Shown piece after piece: positions 36,364 to 50,700 of a DNA stretch of 64,000 bases. Positions within the stretch are counted from its first letter, which is position 1. Every line of letters begins with the position of its first letter. Both the position numbers and the translations under genes were made by a program. The stretch spans positions 33,397,438 through 33,461,437 of the forward strand of contig CM022670.1 in the NCBI GenBank assembly GCA_012295275.1, given 5' to 3'. The notes under the pieces were generated by a model. The model made no database searches, was not told the DNA's origin, and saw nothing but the letters and a program-made list of their open reading frames with translations. This DNA is from Chrysomallon squamiferum. Lineage: Eukaryota; Mollusca; Gastropoda; Neomphalida; Peltospiridae.

Positions 36364-37019
36364 CCAGTATACCCTTTCTGTAACATGAAAACCTCATTAC
36401 AGAATTTATATACACTCCATATTTCTCATTTTCATGACATGGTTTGAAGACAAAACCTCTGACTGGACAACTTAATATGTACTAGTATTTGTTCATCTGC
36501 AATAAATTTTACTGCTTCATAAACATTTGATGCTATGAGGAGGCAAGCCTGTAACATCCATTTCGTCTATCAAAAATATATTTTGGAGAAAGTAGAAAAT
36601 GAATTTTATACATAATTACGATTCACTAAGATCCTTTGTTCAAACAAAGTCTTATTTTTAAAAACAAATCACCTTCAGAATCTGCAGCAATTTGATGAGT
36701 TCTGTTGTTTTTTCCTATATACAGATTTTTATCAAACACTACTTTATAAATTTTTCAGTATTAGAATTTCAGAAGAAGTAAAAAAGGTTTTATTTTAAAC
36801 ATTAAAAGAGATTCCTCTGAATCTAGAATTTGATACAAAAAAAAAAGATAATTCAGAATACACTGACTTAATAAGTACTTGCATACAAAATAAAAATTGT
36901 TTATTTAAATTTTATTAATTTTCCATTCTTTTCCTTATTTTTAAAATACTTTATTTCTTTTCATTTTATTTCGTTTTATTTATTTGTTTATTTGAATGAA
37001 GCTTCAAATTAACATTCAC
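36255..37019. other. Intergenic DNA
   Basis: AT-rich; (AAAT)n microsatellite at 36326-36362. No gene, RNA or element recognised. Confidence 0.6.
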
Positions 37020-37356
37020 GTTACATTGCAAGGATTATATAATCAAGTAAAATCTAAAAGCGAGACATGGTAGAAAATGTCATTATAGCTAATACTAAAG
37101 CACACATTGTGAATGAGAAATTGTTTCACGTCAGTAACAAAAACAAGTGCATACGTTTTGATCGCAGACGAAATTTATTTTCACATGATTGTTAACAAAC
37201 GTAACAATTGTTACGTGAGACCTATTGGATGAGAGGCGTAGCAAATACACTCGTATGTGTACGAAGATCAGTCGATGCCGCAAACACGCGATATTGTTAT
37301 AATTGTGTAAAACGGGAATACCGTAGATTCGTAGTGTGTTTTATTAATTACTACAG
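37020..37356 (+). promoter_or_regulatory. POMGNT1: Candidate promoter and non-coding first exon of POMGNT1
   Basis: CpG dinucleotides, scarce in the preceding 37 kb, cluster here (for example GTACGAAGATCAGTCGATGC and AAACACGCG). A CCTATTGGATG word at about 37221-37231 contains an inverted CCAAT box. The stretch ends in ACTACAG|GTAAAT (donor at 37357). The first coding exon of POMGNT1 begins with a splice acceptor 11 bases before its ATG, so an upstream non-coding exon is needed and this is the best candidate. No TATA box seen. The exact start site is unknown. Confidence 0.45.
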
Positions 37357-38087
37357 GTAAATTTTGTTAATTAATTAATTAAACAGTTTTCAAAACTGTA
37401 TGTTACGTAAACGTATACGATAAAATCATACGGTTTTTGTTCTGAAGACAGTTTTTTTTTTTTTTTTTACAAATCTTAGTATCTGAGTATCATAATCATG
37501 ATTATGTTGTTTCTTTAGTTATTCACTTAAGACTTATTGTTCAACTTCAAGGCAGGCAGTTCTGAGTTCAGAAATTCACATGGGATTTATATAAGGTTTT
37601 ATTTAATATCGTAACCACGTAAATTTGTAGACATTAAAACTGCAGAAGTAAGCACAACACGATTAAGCAAATTAGATAGCAAACTGTACTAAATATTGTT
37701 TGGAAAAAATAAGTTTCTTTTAAAATTTGAAAAATAATTCATTTCTTATTAGAATTGAGCACATTAAATGATTAATAATAAATAAATTTAAAAGCTTATG
37801 AAAACAGTCATTTTGTGTTTTTAGAATACAGTGAATTTTATTGAGAGGGAAGTAAATTGCTTTTGCAATGCTTGTGACAAGTGAAAAAAATACATTTGTT
37901 TGCCAAAATTCTAACTTATTTTAATTTTTTTTTTTTTTTATCTTTATTATTATTGTTAATTTTTAAGATATTTTATTATTTTGTTAATGTCTAAGACATT
38001 TAATATTAGCATTAAATTTATTGAAATTTAATCTTCAGCAGACAAAATAAAAAATGCTTTTTTTATTTTTAATTAAGTAACTTTAGA

Positions 38088-38135
<48 letters not shown>

Positions 38136-39412
38136 TTTTTATTTATTTATTTATTTTCACCGTCTTTTGTTTATTTGGTTGATACATTTATTCATACCTG
38201 AAAACAGAATATTTAAACAGTAATAGTAAATAAAGGTTAAAAATTCATATTCTCAATACTTTTGCCTCTCCATCCATACTGCAAAATTAAATTGTAAATG
38301 GTAACAATAAAATATTTGATATAATAGCAAAATAAATAATATTTAATAACTGGTCTTAGATATGATTGTAAAGTAGTTTTTACTTTTATTTATTTATTTC
38401 TATACTTTTATTTTATTTTAATATGGTCTTTTCCTAATTTCCATTTGAATTATATGTCTGATGTTTTCCTTAAGTTGAAAACATGACTTAATATTTGTGA
38501 TTTATATGTCATCTCCATTCAGTATTTGACACAACAGTATGTCATTGTTAGATAAATATTTCAGGATGATGCAAGCCATTCTAAATATACTGACTGTTGA
38601 TATTTCCATATTTTATACAACAAAACCTGTTTACTCTGACCAGGAACAAACATCTGCTGGTCAAGCTGTCGATAACCTTTGTAAAGGACCTTTCTGGAAT
38701 GTCACTTAAAAAATAAATAAATAAATAAAATATAATAATAAATAAAAATAAAGCAAATGAAAGGAATAAATGATTTTTTCATTGAACACTAGTATAAAAA
38801 AATAAAACAATTGTTTCAATATTTTCTTTAACGCAGTTTGGTTTTCTTCTTTTCTAAAATGTTTGTTTTGAAGTGAGTTGATTTAATGAGTTTTCTGACT
38901 GTAATGGAAATAATCAGAAGAATTTTTAACTTTTTTTTTTTTTTTTTTTTTTAATAATTTCTTAATGACAAGTTTTAATGAGTGTTGAAAAGTATAATTC
39001 CATATGTGAAATTAGTTAGCGACTACAGCTATAATTCCATTTTTTTCATTTTTAAATATTCACAAGGAACAGGCAGTTAAAATGCTTTTGTTTTTGAATC
39101 TTCATTTTATGTTTTTGTGTGTAAAATATAACATTCAGTTATTGTAAATTTTGAGGATAATAAGTATTTTACTTAGATTCTCTGCTGGCAGTTTTTCTTC
39201 TGTTCATTTAGAAATAATAATAACAACAACAACATAATCTTTGAATATATCAGCATCTAAAGATCCATTCAGCTACTGTTGATTATAATTACATATCCAC
39301 ATGCATGAACTTTGATTTTGTGCTACACTGTCTGAGTGAGTAGAGATATACTTCATGATTTTTTTTTCTAAATTATGTACAAGTATGTGTGTGTGTGTGT
39401 GTACATACACAG

Positions 39413-39443
<31 letters not shown>

Positions 39444-39600
39444 GAAGTAATTTATCAGAAGATAATAGTATTATATGAAGCATTTATGTCTGTTTGACAT
39501 TTCAATTTTATGATACATCCTGTATTATTGTTGTTGTTGCTGTTGTTATTATTAATAAATAAACTGTATTAGGAAAATGCATTTTTTACAATGATTAAAT

Positions 39601-39653
<53 letters not shown>

Positions 39654-41317
39654 ATGCTGATAGGAGAAGATAGCTTGTTTTTTGACTGACCAACATTTTT
39701 CATAATTAATGATGTTTTTTTAGTTCTGTGTGACAAAATTAATTTTGTCATGAATACTTTCAGCTGTAATGCAACACACCCTTTTCTAAAATCTCAGGCG
39801 CACCCAGATACCTGTTCTTTGTTCAAACCAGTAATAATCTGAAAAGACTTGTTTTATTATAACAATAATCCTACTTGGGATCCTTATGATGAAATATTAT
39901 GTAACATATGCTTTTCCTTTCTTACTGAAAAAGAAAAAAAGGGTAAAAAATCATTCACATAAAAAGTAGTTAGATTAAGAAAACAAATAATGATGATAAA
40001 CATATTACCTATTTTAATCATTTTAAGTACAGTGCTGTAGTATTTATACTTCTACTTAATGTGTAATAAATGAGCTACACATCTCTCAAAAATTCAATTC
40101 TAGACATTTAACACCTTTTAACAATGGCATTTTCTTTCCATCAAGTTTGATGACTGTTCATTGATTATTTCTTCCATTTAGGAAACCGGTACCAATGAAA
40201 TTCATTAAATATTAAATAATTAACGGTGGCATGAGACAAACATTACTGAAGTGCCTCATTGTACAGGGAAAGAGTGAGAGTTGTTGTTGGTAAGCAGCCA
40301 GTTGGACCAGTCTGAACACAACATGTTGACTGCACAGACATGATTCTGTAGATATGGCTTTATACTGGGATGTAAACACATGCAGCTGTTTGTGAAAGTA
40401 AGCATAGAACATTCATTTTATTTATATATCTTTTCATCTATGTGTCTGGGTCTGTGAAAATAGCAATTTGTAATTTCAAAAAAAAAAAGCCTTGTTTGCA
40501 AAAATACTAATGGTTATTTTAATAGTTGTTATAAGTGGTGGAATGTAAATATAACATAATTATTAGTATTTTAATAGTTGTAATAAATTGTATATAAATA
40601 TAAAGTACAATTTGCTTAAATAATGAGTATTTTAATAGTCATAACAGACTGACTTATAATATAAAACAATTTACTAAAATATGAAGTATAATTACAGATA
40701 ACAAATTTTATAATGATAATAAATGGTGTTTATAAATATAATATAAAACATAATTTACTGAAATAATAATTATTTTAATGGTGATAAAAAATATTAATAA
40801 TAATTATTGCTATGGTTTTTTTTTATAAATACAGTATGTAATGTAAAACATAAAATGTTTTAATTATTGTTTCAGTGACTTTACTAGTGACATATCTGAT
40901 CATTTAGTTTTCTCAAATTATTGGAAATATTGTTAGGTAATAAAGAAAAAGAGATACCAGATCTTTTGTGTTTTTAGATTACTATCAGTATTACATGTTC
41001 CGTGTAACTCTTGTTTACTTGATATTGACATATTGATTTACATATTGTATATTGTAAATTATATAATTTTATTATCTTGTATGTTGATTATTAAGTCAAA
41101 ATAGATTTTATTCTTTGGTTTCCTGAAGTTTATTTCTATTAGCATATCTTCTTTTTCTAATGTAGGAAATGACATATTTTCAATTACAGATGACAATATT
41201 GAAATTAGTTTTCTTCAGTAGTACTTGATTAATAATAGCTAGTATCAGTGTTTCCATTTAGTACTGTTGTGTGCAGAAAACAGATTACAAGTTAATAAGT
41301 CATATAATTTCTGTTAG
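37357..41317 (+). other. Presumed first intron of POMGNT1
   Basis: AT-rich DNA with (ATT)n at 38089-38133, a T run at 38931-38952, (GT)n(CA)n at 39386-39436 and (AT)n at 39603-39650. Between 40500 and 40860 there are diverged repeats of ATTTTAATAGTTGTAATAAA. If the first exon proposed at 37356 is wrong, part of this is intergenic. Confidence 0.5.
38618..38710. mobile_element. Possible decayed Tc1/mariner (pogo/Tigger-like) terminal fragment
   Basis: CAAAACCTGTTTACTCTGAC is similar to the AAAACCTG start of pogo/Tigger-like inverted repeats, and GACCAG is echoed by CTGGTC about 20 bases later. No intact partner end or TA duplication was identified, so this is weak. Confidence 0.25.
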
Positions 41318-41448
41318 GTTTGAACAGCATGGACAGTTGGGTGCCCAACCCAAGAGCTAAACCATTTGTTCCTAGAAGAAAATTTAGTTTAAAGATAAAT
41401 GGATCAACATTCTTTGGCAAAAGAAAATGCATCTCAAAGTTCTTCCAG
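41318..41448 (+). CDS. POMGNT1: POMGNT1 exon with start codon
   Basis: Acceptor CTGTTAG, eleven untranslated bases, then ATG at 41329. The 40 codons give the basic cytosolic tail [20 protein letters not shown] and a [10 protein letters not shown] end that leads into the membrane anchor. The opening and the KPF word match vertebrate POMGNT1. Donor CAG|GTATGT, phase 0. Confidence 0.93.
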
Positions 41449-43272
41449 GTATGTTTTGTTTATATGTTGTCAATGTCATTATATTATATGTAATACATAT
41501 GACATATAAAAAATAAAACACACATATATTTTATTTATAGAAAGATAGATAGATAATCTATAATACAGATAGATAGATTTTAATTTTTTTATTGTAATTA
41601 TTCAGAACTGACTGCTAGAGTTACAGTGATTAAATTCCTAGCATTTATTTTCCTATGAAAGCTGGGAAGATAGAAATGCCTTATAAATAAATAAATAAAT
41701 ATATAATATAAAATGTAAATATAATATGTTAAATACAGTTTTGAATACTGTGCTATCAGATGTTGTTGTTTTTTGTAAAGAATTTAAGAGACAAAAAAAA
41801 AAAAAAAAACCCAAACATAATTCAGTGATAATTAATTGAAACAATGTTCCAGTTATAGATATTTTAATTATCAATCATTTGTAATCAATGAATTGTGGTG
41901 TGTCTTAAATAAATATATTGAAGTTAACGCAACATAGATAAATATTTATCTGTAAGGATATGGCTGTTTTCTCATTTACTAAAACTTTAATTTCAGGGTG
42001 GATTGGTCCTGGTTCTTCTGGTCACTGTTGTAATCAACATTACATTCATTCTGGATACTAACAAGAAACTGCGGATGACTGCAAGCCTGACAAATGATAG
42101 TAAGAAATGGATTTGTTTTTATATTTTTTTATCTATTTATTTATTTATTTATTTGTTTCTTAATTAAGAACGTGATTTAAATAAATGTACCCTATTTTTC
42201 TCATATATATAATAAATGAACTGAAAAGAATAAATAAATAAATAAAATATTTTGAATCTTGTACGTCCTAGAAGTCAAGTATTTGCATGTTTTATTAACA
42301 TGGATGTCTTGCTTAACCACTTGATGCACATTCTGCAGCCATTTATAAACTGCATTTGTTGCGGTCTCAACACCAAGTTAAAAATAGAAAACGAGAACTG
42401 CCAGCCAGTTTTGTTTTTATCTGCTAATGGGAGAAAGCATTGATAAGAGCATATTTAATTCTAATGTTGTTTCGTATTGTGTTTCCAAACAGCACAATAT
42501 GGTCTGTGTTTCAAAGATAATACAGGTTCCTGCAATCAGCAATCATTTACACTCACAAGATTAACATGATATTGGGTGTACTCAGAAATATGAGTTAACA
42601 GATTTAACTTTTTTTTTAAAGTTTTTTTTTTGTTTTTGAAATGAGCTGTTTGTGGTATGCCAGGAAATATGTGTTATTTGATTATTAAATAATTGGTTAC
42701 AGAGGGAAATACTTTAATTAAAAGTTGCTGAATAGATTATCATTACATTCCAAAGTGATAAATAACAGATGCTTAGGAATTCTTTTTTCTGTTAATTAAG
42801 CATATCAAGAAGGTATGCTGTTTTTATATGTGTGTTTAGAAACACATATACACAAGGTTATCAAGTACAGTAACCATTAATTTAATGGAATTTCAACAGT
42901 TATTTTAAAAACTGCAATTATAGATTAGTGCTTATTTGACCTCTATCTTGTTTTGTTTTCCAGTAGAGAAACATTATTCCAAATGTCTAAATACATTATT
43001 AATTATTGCTAATCAGGTGTGTGTGTGTGCATGTGACTGACCATTCAACACTGTTATAACACTGACTGTTTTGTTTGTTGCTAGGACATTAGACATTTCA
43101 TTTAACACTTCTGTGGTTTTGTTACATGTTTCTTACATTAACTTGCAAGATTCATGAGTAAAACCACTGTTGTTCATTTTACAAACTATGATATGAAAGA
43201 TCAGAAAAATATATACATTGGGCTTACTTTTTTTTTTTTTTTTTTTTTTTTTCTTACTTCCTCTATTATATA

Positions 43273-43303
<31 letters not shown>

Positions 43304-44697
43304 ACATATATTGATTTAATATGGGTTTAAAATGGAAAACAGTAAACCTCATATATATATATATTGCATGTGGATATGAGGTTTATTGTTTTCCATTTTA
43401 AACCCATATTAAATGAATAAATGAGATAAAAATAGAAGGAATACAAGGACATCTGTGATAATTTCATATACAGCAAATATATTTTTTCCTTTTTATCATT
43501 TTCAAAATCTGTTTGAAATGTTGCAAAGCATTGTACTACAATTAGAACTGTTACACTGGATTTGTTGTGAACTTGTTCATAACCATTTTTGAAAATAGAG
43601 TGCAACCATCATTAATACAGTTAGTTTCAGATTTAATTTATTAGTCAAGTTCTGTTAAGTAAATGAGTACTAATAAATTTTGTGGTTCCCTTTTGGGATT
43701 ATTATTCAATGTAATGTTTATAAATTATAGACACATAATATTAATTTATGAAAAACAAGTTAAGAAATGTTGAGCTCAGTGTCATTGAAAGTATGTATTT
43801 ACATCTGCACACACATATATATAAATTCTCATACATTAGTGCACATGCACAAACGCATGCATGCATGCACCCCCACCCACCCCCACACACACACAGTATG
43901 TGGCTGAGTCTGACTGCACTGAAGTTTAAAGTTTGATATTGTTTGCACCAGCTGCCGGGTCAAAATTCTATAGCAATGTGGTGATTCAAACAGATATATT
44001 TAAATGTGGTATGTTTGTGGTTACTCCCTTTTAAATTAAATTGAAATAAAATTTTCTATAAATAAATTTTTTATCATAACTGGTTTATTTATTTATTTAA
44101 AATTTAAAAAATAATATAAAACAATAATGTAAATCTGTTAAGTCAATGACTTCTGGACATGACTCATGTGACAGACATTGATCAGTCAACAACATGTTAC
44201 CAACACATGGTTTCTGAATAAATATCTGTAGACAAACACACACACATATATATACATAACCTATTTAAATACAGTGTTTTAAAATAGTCTATCTGCAGGA
44301 CAAAGCCTGTTGTAATTCTAACACATCAGTTTACATTTTATTATAAACTGTTTTAACGTTTAACATCAAACGTTTATTTTGTGTGACCATTCAGCTTTGT
44401 GATATGATGGTGATGTGGAGACCTTACACATGTGAATGACGTTGCAAATGATGTGACTGATGAGGCTGGTTATATTAAAGGCAGTTCATGTAGTAGTTGT
44501 TGCTGTACAGGTTTTTGTTAACATCTCTGTTGTTTCTGCGTGGGATTACTGTTCTGATGGATCATGTGCTTTATTGTCATCATGTAAATTTATAGTTACT
44601 ATGTTTAGCTTTTAGGGTGGGGATTGTTGTTATTATTAGTGTATGTGTCAGTTTAGTAATCCAGTGTGAAAAGGTGGTAATAATAACAAAAATTAAC

Positions 44698-44731
<34 letters not shown>

Positions 44732-47700
44732 TTAGGTAAACAAAAATTCAATTCAATTCAATTCAATAGAGTAGAGTAAAATAAAGTAATGTGTTTTGCA
44801 TATAGCCAATTGCACATATTTCTGAATAGTAACACTGCACTTTCATCCAGTATTTTGTTAAAAAAAATGTTTCCTGTTTTTTATTCTTTTTACAGAAATT
44901 AGCAGTTAATAAAACATAATTATACATGCTTTATGTTATAAGTGGATAATAAATAAAAAAATGCATCTTTTTATAATGGTTTTAGCTGAAAAGAACCTCA
45001 CAGAGGCTATTAGTTTCAAATTCTGCTAATGTATCACAGGTGTTTAAAGATTAATACAAGTTCTAAAAACTGTAAAATCATGGGAATTAATACATCACAT
45101 TCAAAACATAAAAATATATTATTATTGTTATTGTTCTTATTATTTCTGAGTTAAAATGTTGAAAAGGATCTGAAGAAAACTCTGTCACCACTGTTATCAC
45201 ACTTGTAGTGTTATTATTGTTGTTGTTGTTTGTTGTTGATGTTGCTGTTGTTATTACTACTACTATTATTATTATTATCAATTATTAGTATTAGTATTAT
45301 TGTTATTATTATTTATTACAGATCCTTCAGAAAAACTTCCTCGTTCAATATCAGTTGAGGTGGTGTCAAGCAAGGAACTGGTGTTCGTTGCAGTTGATGG
45401 CACAACAGTAGGTTACATCTTACTTTTCCTTCACTAACTTTTCTTATGAAAGGTAATTTTCAACACATTTGTTCTGATTAACAAGCAAAAACATTGCTTT
45501 GATTTTATTCTATTTTATATATATTTTTTTTAATGGATTAGCAAGTTTTAATAAAATTCAGTTTTGTAATTGTTTTAATTCCTAGAAATAACACTATAAT
45601 AACAATATTGGTAGATGCTGTAATTCGAGTTTTGTGATTAGTATAATTATTACTTTGTTATTTACATCTAGACAAAAACATATGGTTATGTTTCTTTTAT
45701 TTTTTATTATCATCTAGATTCTTCAGGATGAAGGATTAGAAAAAAATCGTGGAATCCATGTTCTAGTGTTAAACCAAAGAACTGTTAGTATTATTGTTAT
45801 TATCATCGTCATCATCATCATTATTATTATTATTATTATTATTTCACATTTTAAAATTTATTTAAGCATAAAGTTAAACCAAGCTGGTACATTAAAATTT
45901 AATTTTAAGTGAGTAGTTCTTTTTCATCTTATTCTTTTTCTTTTTTTAAATTTATTTATATATATATATTTTTTTATTATTATTTTTTTAATCTCATTAG
46001 CTAAATTTATAAGTCAGCAAAGACTATATTTTTATAAAACTGTTCTTAACAATTCTAGAAATTATTTTAAAAACAAAATACATAATTATTATTTTATTTT
46101 TCAGGGAAGTGTTATGGCAAAGCAAGTGTTTGACACATATAGTCAACGAGAGGATGATTCTTTGGTTTTATTTATCAACATGGTTTCCAATGGGCGCATC
46201 TTAGTCTTCACAATCAAGGTTGTTATTTATTATCATGTGTTTCTTTTTGTTAACATTTTCTTAAGATTATTTTACATTAAATATATATAAATAATAGTGT
46301 AGAATAATACCTTTTTTGCTTTTATTAAATTACATAAATATTCAGAGCATGCATAATTATGTATATAAAACATAGATATGTACAGAAACACATGCACACA
46401 TCACAATACAATAGCATGGAATAACAAGACTTTCAAGTATGTTAACAATACCAGTTAAACTGAGAAACAGTGGAATGTATTTTTACTTTGAAAATAACTA
46501 AAAAATAATTAATAATTATAATAATAATATTAACCTATTTAATTATATATTTACTGCAGGATGAAGGAACATTTCAGTTAAAAGGTGCTGCCAGAAAATA
46601 CTTGAAAGAACTTGGCAGCAGTAAAGCAGACATATTAAACTGGAGAGATACGTGGGCTTTTATCACAGTCAAAGGTGGTGAGTTGTAATTATAAACTTGT
46701 GTTTTACTGTTTTTATCTTTATTTTTTTATAAATACAAAATAGGCAATTTTTTATTTTCATTTTTATGAATTACATTTATAAGGAAGAAATTTAATTTTG
46801 GGGAATCGAAAATTGATAGAAACATTATTTGGTATTGACATTTTCTCAAGTACTAATAGACATAACAAATGTTCAGTTTCCTTTTTCACTAATAAATTGA
46901 GAAAACAGAGTATTCATTTTTTCAAATATATTAAATCACAGTGTTAATTTTTTATGAATAACTGTCTGTGAAATTCAAGACATGAATATACGTATGTATG
47001 TATGTATGTGTGTCTATAAAATATATATATATATATATATTTTTTTTCTCTCTCTTTCTGCAGGTAAACCAATTTCAGAAGGACATAGCAAGTCTCCAAA
47101 ACTCACTGCGTGGGGTGATAGTGTTTCACTGAAAGTAGACATACCTCTCTCCTCAACACCAGGTAATTAGGTTCATCAGTGGTCCAACATACAAAAAAAG
47201 GGAATTGGTATAATGTTTTGAGTGCTAGATTAAATCCATATCTCCTTTAAGCATGTGTTTCTTTTGCTCATATATTTATATCTGCCAGCAGAAATTCAGG
47301 GAAAAAGGCATTATTGATGCATTAATATATCGGATTTGGTATTTTTATGTGCCAGTAACCTTCCGAATTGAGATAAGTTTGTTTTAGATTACTGGTTATT
47401 TTTGAAAGGCATGTTGTGTATGCTGTGCTGTTAAATTTGAGTTATAAACTGTCATGACTTTGCACAATAACAGTTTTATATTGGTTTTTTACTTATATGA
47501 TGATACACATTGATACTTTTTTTTTTTTATATATGTATATATTACACTTTAAATGCATAACGTTTAATGTGCATTGAAAATAGCTTTACTTGTGATATTT
47601 TACTATTTTAAAGTTTATATATTGTTCTCATTAACATAATATGTCCATTTAAATTTTAAACATTTAAATAATGATCTACAGTTTTATGTTACAACACTAG

Positions 47701-50700
47701 GCCAGACAAGTAATTGAATTAAAGCATGGATGCCCATTAAAGTTTTCTCATTTATAACAGTTTTTCAAACAGATAAATACTAATGATATTTAACAAACAC
47801 TGTTGAAAGAGGGTTACTGTTTTCAACAAATGTTTTATTCAGATGTTAAATGTGCCTGGCCTGAAGACAAAGTAAGTCGGAGACGCTTTGCTTTCTGTAG
47901 TAAAGTGGAAGGGTATGGGAGTGTGTGCAGTTGTGATGACCCCACCCCTATTGAGTTTAGTCCTGACCCTGTAAGTTTAACCTCCTTTGTAACTAAATGG
48001 CTTGAGCTCAATATAAAATATAACTTTATATTAATATTATGTTTACAAAATGTTTACAATAATAAAAAATTAGTTTTTACAGATAAATATTGTTTTTTGT
48101 CAACAATGTATTTGTAATTTAATCTTATTTTTTGTTGTTTTATTTTTTGTAACCTTGTTTGATTTTAAGAATATTTTTGTAATAATAAAATTTGTATTTT
48201 TATAATAATAAAATGTTATTTCAGTTGCCGAATAATGTAATAACAAACATTCCAATTGCTGTGATAGCTAGTGACAGGCCACATTACTTATACAGGTTAG
48301 ACAGGGTTTTTCTTCTTTCTTTTTTTAATTTGTTGTGTTATATAGTGATTTTCTCCCTCTAAAATGTAAGTGTATATGTATCTACTTTAGAAGCATGCCT
48401 TACTTTGTGGGTTTTACTCAAGTCACTTTTCAGGAATTGTGGTGGTCAATTTATTGAAATTTATGTTTGCCTGACATTCTCCATTGAACTAACTTTTATC
48501 AAACGTTAATGCCAATCATAGGGTTAGATTTTGCCTTTTTGCAGTTTAAAATAATGTTTTACAGTTATAATTTTGTTTACAACTACAGATATCACATAAA
48601 TGATATTTTATACATTAAATATTGATAGAATGTTGCGACAGCTGCTGTCAACACCTGGTGCCAACCCAAAGATGGTAACAGTATTTATAGACGGATATTT
48701 TGAGGTAATTACGTTTACAGAGTGTATGTATGTATAAAAACACACTAACATACATATTTCATCAATGCTTAGATATTAATTATCAAAACAGTGCAGTTGA
48801 TTGATTTGAGAAAATATTTAATTTTATTAATTGTATAATGAGAGGTGGCAGATGAAAAAGATATTTTTAATTAGAGATCCATTCTTGGTATCATCTTTTT
48901 ATATTTTATATTTTTTTGTTTTAAATAATTAAATTAATGAAATATTTTGTATGCATTATTTATAATTATATTATTTTATTTTTATATTTTGTTTTTGAAA
49001 TATTAGAAAAGTATTTTAGAGTCTGCAAATAAAGAAACATGTATCTGTAATTATCTAATCATCCTGATTTAGTGCAGAAATAAAAATATAGTTAGTATTT
49101 ATATGAATATAGTACATAGACAGACAGACATATATATATGATTACTGAGTGTCTGTTCTGCTGTCAGGAACCACTGGAGGTGACCAAGCTGTTCGGACTG
49201 CGAGGTATCCAGCACACTCCACTGGGTGTGAGGAATGCCAGAATCTCTCAACACTACAAAGCCAGTCTCACTGCCACATTCAACTTAAATCCAGTAAGTC
49301 AAACTGCCTCATTTATTTTATATTGCATTCACGAAAGTCACTTAATGCTTGTTTTAATGTTTCTGATTTTACTGTTTGAGGAAGAATTGCTGGGATGTAA
49401 TAATATGTTTAAAATAATTCTTAAATATAAAAATGTTTTGCGATTTGGGTTGTTTATTTTAAAAATAGATACAGCAGTTTAAAAATACAAAATTAATTCT
49501 AATATGATCTTTTTTATATATTTAATTTCATATATTTTATTATAAAGTATTAAAATAGTTTATTATGTACAGACAGCTCAGTATGCAATTGTGATAGAAG
49601 AGGATCTGGATGTCTCACCAGATTTTTTTAAGTAAGTGTTTTTCCCATATAATCACTTAAACAAAACAACAACCACAAATCTCTGAATTTATAAATATTT
49701 TATTCCATTTTACTCATTATTTTTATGATTTTTATTGTTGTTACTTTAAAAACATGAAAATCTGTCAAAATAATAATAATAATAATAAAAAAATATTCTG
49801 AATTTAAAATTAACATAGAGCACAAATATTCATATCAGACTGAGTAACTATATCTCTAGATTATTTTACACACATCTTACACTTTTTAAATTTATTTTTA
49901 TATAAAAATTGTTTTCTTTAGTTACTTCAGACAGACAAAATATTTGCTGGATGAGGATAACAGTATTTACTGTATTTCTGCCTGGAATGATCAGGTAATG
50001 GTTAATTAATTTTAGATAGTTACTGTTGTTTTTGAAAAATTTTGAAGTTTTCATCCATAGTCTTTTGTACTGTAGAAACTTTGAGAAATCATAATAACCT
50101 GGGACTGTGGAACACAAAATTACTGATAAACAATATGTATAAAAATATAATAAACTATATGCAAATGATAAAAACACTGTACAAATAAAATACACTATTA
50201 AGAAAAAAACATCCCTGTTTCATTACAGCATAACAGATTAATTACAATATTTAAAAACAATATGAATATAACTGAATTAATTGTCCATTAATAACAATGT
50301 AGAAGACTAACAATAAACACTGTCTTCACTGAATGTTCTGATAGCAAATTAAAACTTAATTCTAGAATTTTGCCCTTTTAATTTAATTAACATAATCTTC
50401 CTGCCATTCATCCATCTCTGCTGTAACTCAGTGACATTCTGTGATTTTGAATTTTTTTAATCAGGGTTATGACCACTCGTGTCAGAACGAGACACTGTTG
50501 TACAGAGTGGAGACAATGCCAGGTCTGGGTTGGATGTTGACAAGAAAACTTTATAAAGAAGAACTTGAGCCACAGTGGCCGTCTCCAGAAAAGGTAAGTT
50601 TTGTCTTTGTGTATAGCATTCCTTTTGTGTATCTTCCATGTATATAGATTTTCTATTGTTCTTTCAAATGATTTTGCTTAATTTTTCTTCTTTATTTAAA

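Noticed and set aside
43862-43893. C-rich CCCCCACCC patch as a regulatory element
   Set aside because: Continuous with CA and GCAT microsatellites; composition alone does not support a function.
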